From DATKCA01 sp035544675 (GTDB lineage: Bacteria; Acidobacteriota; Thermoanaerobaculia; Gp7-AA8), in contig DATKCA010000147.1 of NCBI GenBank assembly GCA_035544675.1, positions 1 through 5,077 of the forward strand: a DNA stretch of 5,077 nucleotides, given 5' to 3'. A program made the translations under genes and the position numbers. Below, piece after piece: positions 1 through 5,077 of this stretch. The number at the start of each line of letters is the position of its first letter. Position 1 is the first letter of the stretch. A model generated the notes under the pieces. It worked only from the letters and a program-made list of their open reading frames with translations, searched no databases and was not told where the DNA came from.

Positions 1-1170
1 TTCTCCGATCTACTGCCGGCGATGGGACGGCAGGGGATCGGCTCGGCCGACCTGATCACCAGGCCGGGCGAAGCGCCCGAGTCGGTAATCCGGATCTTCA
101 ATGACGCCGGCGCACGCGGAACTACCGGAATGTCGCAGGACGCTCTGGCGCCCGAAGAGCTCCTGGTCGAAGGGATGAGCGCCGTGCTGATCGCACCGAT
201 CGATCCGGCGCGCTCACGCTTCAACATCGGGGTCAGGACTGCAGCATCCGGTGCAATGCTGACCGTCACCCAGCGCGATCGCAGCGGAGCCGTGCTGCAC
301 GGCATCACCCGTAGCTACGCTCCGAACTATTTCGAACAGCTCACCGCTGCTGCATTTCTCGGGCGCGACACTGCTGCCGACGATTCGATTTCCATCCGGG
401 TCGATGCCGGTTCAGTCGTCGTCTATGGCGCCACGACGGACAATCTGACCCAGGATCCGAGTCTTCAGCTCGCCCGGCCGGTCGACTCGGTCGCCGGCGA
501 GCGGCGCGTGCTGCCCGTGGTCGGCTCAACGCCGGGCGCTCTCGGCTCGTTCTTCAAAACGGCAGTCCAGCTTCACAACGCGACGCAGCAGGCGATCGAA
601 GGACGCCTCGTCTTTCATCCCGCCGGGATTCGGGGAGGCGATCATGACCCGGCCCTCCCTTACCACCTCGCACCGGGTGAGACGATCTCGTACGATGATC
701 TGCTGCCGGCGATGGGGCTCTCCGGGCTCGGGAGCGTCGACCTCGTTTCGACGACCGGTCCGCTGCCGCTCAGCGTCACCCGGATCTACAACGATGCCGG
801 AGATGCTGGGACGACCGGCATGACCGAGGAACAGGTACCGCTGGCGTCGGCGCTGCGTGGTGGTGACCGCGGGGTACTGCTCGCGCCGGCCAACCCGGAC
901 GGCGCCCGTTTCAACATCGGGATCCGAACGCTGGATGAAGGGGTAACCATCACTTTCGTCGTCCGCAACAGCATCGGCCGCGAGGTCGGCAGAACCACGC
1001 GGGAGCTCGCACCGGCCTTCTTCACCCAGCTGCCGGCCTCCACGCTCCTCGGTCTCCCTCCGCGCGAGAACGACAGCGTCACCGTGATCGTCGAATCGGG
1101 TGCCGCGATCGTCTACGGCACCTACACCGACAACATCACACAAGACCCGACGCTCAAGGTCGTGAGGAGA
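1..1170 (+). repeat. Tandem protein-domain repeat, 690-bp period
   Basis: Equivalent motifs recur exactly 690 bp apart: DLLPAMG at 7 and 697, NDAG at 100 and 790, RFNIG at 217 and 907, DN-x-TQDP at 439 and 1129. The identical spacing of all four landmarks means no net indel between copies over at least 440 bp. The DNA itself has diverged, keeping only short near-identical stretches such as positions 7-26 versus 697-716. This is therefore an old in-frame domain duplication and not a recent DNA repeat. The first unit is cut by the window edge; the second runs from about 508 to 1170. Confidence 0.85.
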
Positions 1171-1179
1171 GGACCCTGA
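1..1179 (+). CDS. Repeat-containing, probably extracellular beta-rich protein (3' end, partial)
   Basis: The reading frame is open from the first base and ends at TGA 1177-1179. The ATG at 22 is internal: the codons before it (FSDLLPA) match SYDDLLPA one repeat later, so the true start lies left of the window. About 392 residues are visible. They hold one partial and one complete unit of about 230 residues. Each unit has, in order, LPVVGSTPGALGSFFKTAVQ (complete unit only), DLLPAMG, R-I-(F/Y)-NDAG, GTTGM, RFNIG-(V/I)-RT, a Q-L core and YG-x-x-TDN-(L/I)-TQDP. The alternating hydrophobic pattern, the many Gly, Thr and Asp residues and the absence of membrane helices or catalytic motifs suggest secreted beta-sandwich modules. 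From memory, similar C-terminal modules ending in DNxTQDP are common on large secreted proteins of Acidobacteriota, where they have no assigned function. Binding or structural roles are guesses. The gene converges on the kinase gene. Confidence 0.8.
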   Translation, partial: FSDLLPAMGRQGIGSADLITRPGEAPESVIRIFNDAGARGTTGMSQDALAPEELLVEGMSAVLIAPIDPARSRFNIGVRTAASGAMLTVTQRDRSGAVLHGITRSYAPNYFEQLTAAAFLGRDTAADDSISIRVDAGSVVVYGATTDNLTQDPSLQLARPVDSVAGERRVLPVVGSTPGALGSFFKTAVQLHNATQQAIEGRLVFHPAGIRGGDHDPALPYHLAPGETISYDDLLPAMGLSGLGSVDLVSTTGPLPLSVTRIYNDAGDAGTTGMTEEQVPLASALRGGDRGVLLAPANPDGARFNIGIRTLDEGVTITFVVRNSIGREVGRTTRELAPAFFTQLPASTLLGLPPRENDSVTVIVESGAAIVYGTYTDNITQDPTLKVVRRGP

Positions 1180-1370
1180 TCTTCGTGCCCGCTTCGAGAC
1201 GGCAGACGAGCTGAAACGGGGCGATCGCACATGCCGGGAATCTCTGAAGAGGATTCGATCGGCGTCAAGTTGATTTTCTTGCTGTGTGACCCCAACTTGA
1301 CTTCGCCCCTTAATCTTACGTATGGCCCATCTGCCGAACTCCTCCCGCGAGTTCCACATGACAGTCTTTT
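1180..1370. other. Convergent intergenic gap
   Basis: This 191-bp stretch lies between the 3' ends of the repeat-protein gene (+) and the kinase gene (-). It is visibly richer in A and T than its flanks around 1265-1325. It contains two inverted repeats: 1264-1301, and a shorter one at 1336-1354 (GAACTC, 7-nt loop, GAGTTC). The short one is followed on the + strand, 12 nt later, by five T residues at 1367-1371. Neither forms a convincing intrinsic terminator. No protein or RNA gene was recognised here. Confidence 0.6.
1264..1301. repeat. Perfect 9-bp inverted repeat
   Basis: GTCAAGTTG at 1264-1272 and its exact complement CAACTTGAC at 1293-1301 flank a 20-nt spacer. The stem could close a hairpin in either transcript of the two convergent genes and might help end transcription or protect 3' ends. 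The long loop and the lack of an adjoining T-run argue against a classical Rho-independent terminator. The right arm also contains TTGACT (1297-1302), which resembles a sigma-70 -35 box, but no good -10 box follows at 16-18 bp. A dimeric DNA-binding protein site is another possibility. Function is unknown. Confidence 0.5.
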
Positions 1371-3515
1371 TCACACGGATATCTTCGGCCTTGTTGCCAT
1401 CTCATCGCTTCCGATGCCGGGCGCGGGCCCCTGCCGTCTGATCTCCTCGCAGAGCGCGCGAACGTTCTCGCTGAGGTGACGGATCTCCGAGGGAGTCTCC
1501 GTCACCCGTGCCCGAAGCGAGGCGATGTGGAGCGAGAGCATCTTTATCATTTCCACGCGGCGGTTGCGGCGCTGATTCGCCTCTTCCACGCGGGCGGAGA
1601 GGTCGCGAATCAGCTCCAGTTGCTGTTCGAGCAGCGTTCGCAGTGGCGCCGCCTCATCTCCGGCGAGCGCTTCGATCTTGTCGACGAGCCGCGTTTCTTC
1701 GTTAGGCTCGATATTCCGCATCAGATCGGCGATCTCCCGGTCGCTCTGCTCGATGGCGGCGATGAGCTGGCGGGCCGCGACGGCAGCCTGCACGCCGAGA
1801 GGACGCACAGGGCCGGAGAGCTCGTTGCCGTGTCGCAGGATTGATTGCAGATGATCGTGCGGTGAGCCCGAGCCGGGCTGCTCCGCGCGTTCGACAGGCG
1901 CGAGGATCGCGGCAATGTGCGGTCTCGCCCAGAAAGCCACGCGGCTTGGAGCAACGGTAAGGAGAACGCGAAACGAGTCCAGCGAATCGAGGCCTTTGCG
2001 TCTCACCTCGCCCATCGCCACGCTCCGAAGCACGAACCAGAGCACGGTGATGGCAGCTATGACGGCCATCGTGATGTTGGCCTCATCGTAGGAGAGGCTC
2101 TTTCCCCCGGTGTGGAAGACGATGAACGGCGCCACGAGAAGGAGCAGGACCAGCGCGATGTTCCAAACGCGAAAATGCCGCACTGTTGCCGGCAGCCTGT
2201 CCCAGATGTTGCCGGACCGCCGCAGCGCCCGCGGATACCAGAAGAGCCACCACGATGGCTCTCTCCAGATCACGCTCTGCGATTGCCTGACGGAAAAGCC
2301 CTCGCGTCTGAGGCGCATGATGACGAACGCGTAGTACGAAGACCACACACCAATGATGAACATGGCGTTCACGAGGCCGGACTCGAGCGGCCAAGCCCCG
2401 AGGAATTGAACACCACCTTCATCGCGGAGCGCCCGCGCAGCCAACATCGTCGCGAAGTAGAAGGCATCTAACCCCAACACACCGAACACGACCGCCGGGA
2501 TGCCACGTCCCTCAACGGCGTGGAGGGAGTCGGGAAGCTGATTCACTTCCATCGCGCCCAGCGACTTGGAAAGTGAGCGCGCATCGGGCCATCGCGCAGC
2601 CGGATCCTTGGCCAGACAGCGCTCCACCACCTGCACTGTCGAATCGGAAACCGCCGGCACAAGCGATCGAAGCGGGGGCGGTTGCTGCGTCAGATGCTTG
2701 GTGAGAACGTCCGCGGCCGTCTTTCCCTCGAAGGGAAGCCGTCCGGCGAGCATGGCATAGCCCATCACGCCTAACGAGTAGAGATCGCTGCGAGCGTCGA
2801 TGGCTCCTTCGCCGGAGGCCTGCTCGGGCGACATGTAGTGAGGAGTACCGATCACCCCGCCTGACTGGGTCAGCGTCTCCCCGAGCCCGACCGCCTTCGC
2901 CACGCCGAAGTCGGTCAGAAGGGCGCGCCCCGTTTCGTCGTCGAGAAGAACGTTGTCGGGTTTGATGTCCCGGTGAATCACCCCGATGCGATGAGCGTGA
3001 TCGAGAGCGTGAGCGATCTCGCCGAGGATGCGCCGGGCCTCGTCCTCATCGACCCTTCCTTCGCGGGCGAGCCGCGCTGCCAGCGATTCGCCACGGATGT
3101 AGCCCATGACGAAGTACGGCATCCCTTCCACCTCACCGAACGCGTGCAGCGGTACGATGTTCGGATGGGATAACTTTGCGGCGGTCCTGGCTTCACGGCG
3201 GAATCGATCGTACTGCTCACGCGAGCTCGAAGCAGTATTGAGTACTTTGATGGCCACCTCCCGCTCCAGCGTCAGGTCGCGGGCGAGGTAGACCGTGCCC
3301 ATGCCGCCGCGTCCGAGCAGCCGGACGATGCGGTACTGGCTGCGCAGCTTCTCCTCCAGGGCGCGCTTGATCGGATCGCCGCCGGCCCCCGGCTCGATGA
3401 CCGGCTCCGAGAAGTCCGGCTGCATCGTATCTTCGAGCAGACACGCCGGACAAAGACCGTGAGCGTGATCGGGATCCAGCTCGCTACCGCAGTTGGGGCA
3501 TTTCTCGTGTTCCAT
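1371..3515 (-). CDS. Membrane-anchored Ser/Thr protein kinase with N-terminal zinc knuckle and C-terminal coiled coil
   Basis: Complete 714-residue protein starting at ATG 3513-3515, with a strong Shine-Dalgarno six bases upstream, and ending at TGA 1371-1373. Residues 6-25 hold CPNC...CPAC (Cys 6, 9, 22, 25), a predicted zinc knuckle. The Hanks-type kinase domain spans about 61-320: glycine loop GRGGMG at 68-73, ATP-binding Lys90, helix-C Glu108, catalytic HRDIKPDN at 181-188 with Asp183, DFG at 202-204, SPE at 229-231, Asp244 and Arg308. All key residues are present, so it should be active and phosphorylate Ser or Thr. Four hydrophobic segments follow at about 339-360, 379-400, 450-468 and 480-499, which would put kinase and tail both in the cytoplasm. 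Residues 580-695 are Glu-, Arg- and Leu-rich and predicted coiled coil, likely for self-association. It follows the sigma gene after 44 bp, so the two are probably co-transcribed. Its substrate, possibly the sigma factor, is inferred only. Confidence 0.93.
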   Translation of the reverse strand: MEHEKCPNCGSELDPDHAHGLCPACLLEDTMQPDFSEPVIEPGAGGDPIKRALEEKLRSQYRIVRLLGRGGMGTVYLARDLTLEREVAIKVLNTASSSREQYDRFRREARTAAKLSHPNIVPLHAFGEVEGMPYFVMGYIRGESLAARLAREGRVDEDEARRILGEIAHALDHAHRIGVIHRDIKPDNVLLDDETGRALLTDFGVAKAVGLGETLTQSGGVIGTPHYMSPEQASGEGAIDARSDLYSLGVMGYAMLAGRLPFEGKTAADVLTKHLTQQPPPLRSLVPAVSDSTVQVVERCLAKDPAARWPDARSLSKSLGAMEVNQLPDSLHAVEGRGIPAVVFGVLGLDAFYFATMLAARALRDEGGVQFLGAWPLESGLVNAMFIIGVWSSYYAFVIMRLRREGFSVRQSQSVIWREPSWWLFWYPRALRRSGNIWDRLPATVRHFRVWNIALVLLLLVAPFIVFHTGGKSLSYDEANITMAVIAAITVLWFVLRSVAMGEVRRKGLDSLDSFRVLLTVAPSRVAFWARPHIAAILAPVERAEQPGSGSPHDHLQSILRHGNELSGPVRPLGVQAAVAARQLIAAIEQSDREIADLMRNIEPNEETRLVDKIEALAGDEAAPLRTLLEQQLELIRDLSARVEEANQRRNRRVEMIKMLSLHIASLRARVTETPSEIRHLSENVRALCEEIRRQGPAPGIGSDEMATRPKISV

Positions 3516-3520
3516 GACAC

Positions 3521-3527
3521 TCCTCCT
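3521..3527 (-). promoter_or_regulatory. Ribosome binding site of the kinase gene
   Basis: On the minus strand AGGAGGA ends six bases before ATG 3513-3515. This near-perfect Shine-Dalgarno fixes the kinase start at a protein beginning MEHEKCPNCG, which keeps the whole zinc knuckle. Confidence 0.85.
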
Positions 3528-3559
3528 GCGAGGTAAGTAAAGAAACCGCAGCGCCGTGG

Positions 3560-4270
3560 TTACAGGTTGCGGAGAGTATTCAGAAGATACCGCCTCTCGT
3601 CCTCGACCTCATCAGGAGAGGCGACCGTTGCGGCGACGTGCTCCCGCAGCGCCTCGCGATAGCGGCGGCGGAGGCGATGCACCGCCACCTTCACCGCCGC
3701 GATGGTCATCCCGAGGTCGCGTGCCGCCTCGGCCTGACTCCCGGAGTCCCCGTCGATCGTCAGAAAGCCTCGAAGCCGTTCGAACAACTGCTGCCTGCCC
3801 TCCGTGACGTACTCCTCACGCAGATCATCGAGCACGCGCTCGAGCAGGGTGACGCACCATTGCCGCTCGTAGAGGCGCTCGGGCGTCTCCTCGTGCGCCA
3901 GCGCGTGCTGATAACGCGCCTCGGCGGCAGAGGCGTCGATCGAAAGCGGAGTCTTTCCTCCTCCTCGCTTCGCCGCGAGCGTGCGGTCCCGCTCATTGGA
4001 GAGGAAACGCTGACAGGAGACCAGAAGAAAGCTGCGAAATCGCCCTCTGCTCTGATCGGCCTCATGCAGAACCTCTTTTTCGATGAGCCGGGTGAAGAAC
4101 GACTGTGTCAGGTCCTCCGCCTGATCGAGCGAATGTCCCTGACGCCGGACGAACACAAATACCGGATACCAGTACTGCGAGCAAAGGCGCTCGAGCGCCG
4201 CCTCCGCCTCCGCCGAACCGCGCTGTCCCGCGGCGACGACGAGACTCCACTGAGTGGTAGCAAAACGCAT
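3560..4270 (-). CDS. ECF-type RNA polymerase sigma factor
   Basis: A 236-residue protein from ATG 4268-4270 to TAA 3560-3562. I chose this start because MRFATTQWSLV is the conserved opening of this ECF family as I recall it. The frame is open back to a GTG at 4340-4342, but those 24 extra residues look non-conserved. Region 2 covers about 24-96 with YWYP (33-36), the core-binding acidic segment DQAEDLTQSFF (49-59), GRFRSFLL (76-83) and FLSNERDR (89-96). Region 4 covers about 140-208, with a helix-turn-helix around 178-202 ending in VKVAVHRLRRRYREALRE, which should read the -35 element. The length suits a sigma of this class with a short C-terminal tail. No anti-sigma gene is adjacent; the partner 44 bp downstream is a membrane Ser/Thr kinase. 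From family knowledge, ECF sigmas of Acidobacteriota and Planctomycetota are often paired with such kinases. The regulon and the inducing signal are unknown. The start has no strong Shine-Dalgarno. Confidence 0.92.
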   Translation of the reverse strand: MRFATTQWSLVVAAGQRGSAEAEAALERLCSQYWYPVFVFVRRQGHSLDQAEDLTQSFFTRLIEKEVLHEADQSRGRFRSFLLVSCQRFLSNERDRTLAAKRGGGKTPLSIDASAAEARYQHALAHEETPERLYERQWCVTLLERVLDDLREEYVTEGRQQLFERLRGFLTIDGDSGSQAEAARDLGMTIAAVKVAVHRLRRRYREALREHVAATVASPDEVEDERRYLLNTLRNL

Positions 4271-4280
4271 TTGGGTTTGG

Positions 4281-4296
4281 CCCCAGCTTAATGGGG
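4281..4296 (-). other. Short hairpin in the sigma gene leader
   Basis: CCCCAGCTTAATGGGG forms a perfect 5-bp stem (CCCCA/TGGGG) with a 6-nt loop, 11 nt upstream of the sigma ATG. The only G-rich tract that might serve as a weak Shine-Dalgarno (4281-4284, read on the minus strand) lies inside the stem, so folding could limit translation. The stem is short and could be chance. The rest of the leader, 4297-4380, shows no recognised promoter or gene. Confidence 0.3.
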
Positions 4297-4379
4297 AACC
4301 GCGAGAGGCACAAACCCCATCGCCTTTCGCGGGGGCGTTCACGTTCTGGAAGAAATGCGGCGAGCCGTCTAGATGCGTC

Positions 4380-4676
4380 GATGGCGAGCTGCCCGGCGGT
4401 CACGTCGGCATCTTCGTCATACGAGATGGTGAACAACTGCCAGCTCCCCTTCGGCTTGTAGAACGTGAAGTGGAACTGGAGCGGCTCCCGCTCGAAGTAC
4501 GCGAGCTCCATCACGTATACGAAACGGTTTCCGAGAGGCTGCACGACGACCCGTTCGTGGCCGATGTACTCCCCGAGGAGATCCCCGAGGCCGCTGAAGC
4601 TGTTCTTCAGCGTGGTCATCTGATCGCCGCCTTTGGCGAGCCACGGATTCGTCGCCGCGATCTCGTCGACGGCCGA
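4380..4676 (-). pseudogene. Fragment of a small conserved protein of unknown function, 5'-truncated
   Basis: On the minus strand a frame opens right after TGA 4677-4679 and reads SAVDEIAATNPWLAKGG, continuing through ATG 4617-4619 into MTTLKNSFSGLGDLLGEYIG, then VVVQPLGNRFVYVMEL, FEREPLQFHFTFYKPKGSWQ and LFTISYDED. The pattern G-x-x-x-G-(Y/H)-E, a strand-rich middle, then FTFYKP-x-x-x-W resembles the C-terminal half of small, usually secreted bacterial proteins of unknown function that I recall but cannot name. The expected N-terminal part, including a signal peptide, is missing: the preceding 20 bases belong to the antitoxin on the other strand. The frame has no stop near the expected end. 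It runs on into the sigma gene as an Arg-rich antisense-like tail until 4062, so the 3' end also seems lost or shifted. The coordinates given mark only the protein-like part. A real gene starting at ATG 4619 cannot be fully excluded. Confidence 0.5.
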
Positions 4677-4681
4677 TCACT

Positions 4682-4863
4682 GTGGAGGTCCCTGCCGACG
4701 TGCTCAAACGTGCGCAGAGAGTTTCGTGGGAAGGAGTAACGGCAACAGTTCGAAGAGCGCTCGAAGAGCTCGCCGGCAACGAAATCTACGACAGGCTCTC
4801 GAATTGCGCGGAACGGTTCAGTTCACCGAAAGCCTCGACCACCTCCGTAAGGACCGTGATTGA
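4682..4863 (+). pseudogene. VapB-like antitoxin, frameshifted
   Basis: Two overlapping frames join into one sensible short protein. The first, from about 4676, reads ITVEVPADVLKRAQRVSWEG, then VTATVRRALEELAGNEIYDRL. The second, from 4798, reads LELRGTVQFTESLDHLRKDR and ends at TGA 4861-4863. Joined, they give about 62 residues: an N-terminal DNA-binding part with a VRRALEEL helix and a C-terminal RG-x-V-x-F...LD-x-LR-x-DR tail of the kind that wraps PIN toxins in VapB antitoxins. One missing base around 4796-4800 explains the shift (CTCTCG where CTCCTCG would restore DRLLELRG). The start is unclear: GTG 4682 falls one or two residues inside the conserved part, no ATG or Shine-Dalgarno precedes it, and the 5' end abuts the truncated fragment on the other strand. 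Its stop overlaps the toxin start, as expected for a coupled pair. Assignment is from motif memory. Confidence 0.6.
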
Positions 4864-4958
4864 TCGCGATCGACACGAGTTCGTTTCGCCGCTATCTTTC
4901 CGGTGAAGAGGGACCTGACGTCGTTCTCGTGATCAGCGCAGAAAGGCCCCGATCCTGA
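4860..4958 (+). pseudogene. VapC-like PIN-domain toxin remnant
   Basis: A TTG start at 4860-4862 overlaps the antitoxin stop (TTGA) and reads (M)IAIDTSSFRRYLSGEEGPDV, the typical opening of a VapC PIN ribonuclease. Asp5 is the expected first metal-binding residue. The frame then gives VLVISAERPRS and stops at TGA 4956-4958 after 32 codons, against about 130 in complete toxins. Reading the next codon from 4931 instead gives GPDVVLVDQ...APIL, which fits the family better and implies one lost base near 4931. That frame also stops, at 4961-4963, and nothing PIN-like follows. The later acidic residues needed for catalysis are absent, so no active nuclease can be made. The downstream DNA is occupied by an unrelated minus-strand element. 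Confidence 0.6.
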
Positions 4959-5060
4959 AATGAATCTCCCGGACACAATTCTTGCAGCGTTTCGCACCAG
5001 AGAATGGCGGGAGACAAACTGAAGCCGCAGGAATCGGCACCGCAGGCCGAACAGGTTCAT
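4933..5060 (-). pseudogene. Small zinc-ribbon gene broken by frameshifts
   Basis: On the minus strand a strong Shine-Dalgarno, GGAGG (5070-5074), lies nine bases before ATG 5058-5060. The frame from that ATG gives an 80-residue Arg-rich product (MNLFGLRCRFLRL..., stop 4818-4820) that runs antisense through the toxin-antitoxin remnant and looks unlike a real protein. Moving one base just after the start gives TCSACGADSCGFSLSPAIL (5056-5000). Moving one more base at 4999 gives GAKRCKNCVREIHFRIGAFL, ending R and TGA 4933-4935. The combined product of about 42 residues has two CxxC knuckles (Cys codons at 5051-5053 and 5042-5044, and at 4984-4986 and 4975-4977), a plausible zinc ribbon. I do not recognise the family. 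The alternative is that the 80-residue frame is genuine, or that a larger gene enters from the right in the last frame, which is open to the edge. Confidence 0.38.
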
Positions 5061-5077
5061 GTCGAATTTCCTCCCAA

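Noticed and set aside
526..1374. A 282-codon minus-strand frame starting at GTG 1372-1374, overlapping the kinase stop (GTGA), with a protein-like beginning MKKTVMWNSREEFGRW.
   Set aside because: Only the first 65 codons lie in free DNA; the remainder is the Arg-rich antisense of the clearly coding repeat protein. There is no Shine-Dalgarno signal at a suitable distance and no recognisable motif.
1917..2471. A 184-codon plus-strand frame opposite the kinase membrane region.
   Set aside because: It is rich in His, Arg, Glu and Pro with no motif, as expected for the antisense of hydrophobic codons in GC-rich DNA.
3544..3561. A weak stem (AACC/GGTT plus one inner pair) followed by a T-rich stretch between sigma and kinase, possibly an attenuator.
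   Set aside because: Four outer pairs with a mismatch are too weak for a terminator, and the T-run is interrupted. It overlaps the sigma stop codon and is probably chance.
3638..4291. A 217-codon plus-strand frame opposite the sigma gene.
   Set aside because: It is a frame shadow: the opposite strand encodes an unmistakable sigma factor with conserved motifs throughout.
4271..4342. An N-terminal extension of the sigma factor from GTG 4340-4342.
   Set aside because: The extra 24 residues show no sigma-like features, and the family normally begins close to FATTQWSL. Neither start has a good ribosome site, so the conserved start was preferred.
4062..4619. A 185-codon minus-strand frame taken as one whole gene upstream of and overlapping the sigma gene.
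   Set aside because: The first 80 codons look like real protein, but the second half is Arg- and Gly-rich frame shadow of the sigma gene. Only the first part is kept, as a fragment.
1..5077. Search by eye for tRNA, rRNA, CRISPR repeats, insertion-sequence ends and transposase motifs.
   Set aside because: None was seen. The decayed right-hand region has no visible terminal inverted repeats or target-site duplications that would name a mobile element.

Overview
The window is GC-rich bacterial DNA (about 60% GC by eye). It most likely comes from an Acidobacteriota-like or Gemmatimonadota-like genome. That guess rests on three signs recalled from family knowledge: a secreted-type beta-rich repeat protein whose units end in DN-(L/I)-TQDP, a sigma factor starting FATTQWSLV, and a membrane Ser/Thr kinase with an N-terminal CPxCG...CPxC zinc knuckle. 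The taxon is an inference, not something read from a marker gene.

Layout, left to right. Positions 1-1179 (+) are the 3' end of a large gene built from about 230-residue units repeated every 690 bp; its start lies outside the window. A gene-free convergent gap (1180-1370) carries a perfect 9-bp inverted repeat. Positions 1371-3515 (-) encode a complete 714-residue Hanks-type Ser/Thr protein kinase with a zinc knuckle, four membrane segments and a coiled-coil tail. Only 44 bp separate it from the upstream sigma gene at 3560-4270 (-), a complete 236-residue ECF-type sigma factor. The pair reads as one operon, sigma first and kinase second, and probably forms a membrane-to-transcription signalling unit.

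Upstream of the sigma gene (about 4380-5077) no intact gene was found. Four recognisable pieces lie there head to tail or overlapping: a 5'-truncated fragment of a small conserved protein (-), a VapB-like antitoxin with one frameshift (+), the first 25-30 codons of a PIN-domain VapC-like toxin (+), and a small zinc-ribbon gene (-) whose two CxxC knuckles lie in different frames behind a good ribosome binding site. Several single-base indels fall within 300 bp, while the 3 kb sigma-kinase operon beside them is clean. This is either a real gene graveyard or a badly assembled end.

The most interesting points are the sigma/kinase pair, whose sigma factor keeps the acidic region 2.2 residues, unlike the phosphorylation-dependent EcfP/PknT type, and the hidden decayed toxin-antitoxin module, which only becomes visible when frames are joined.
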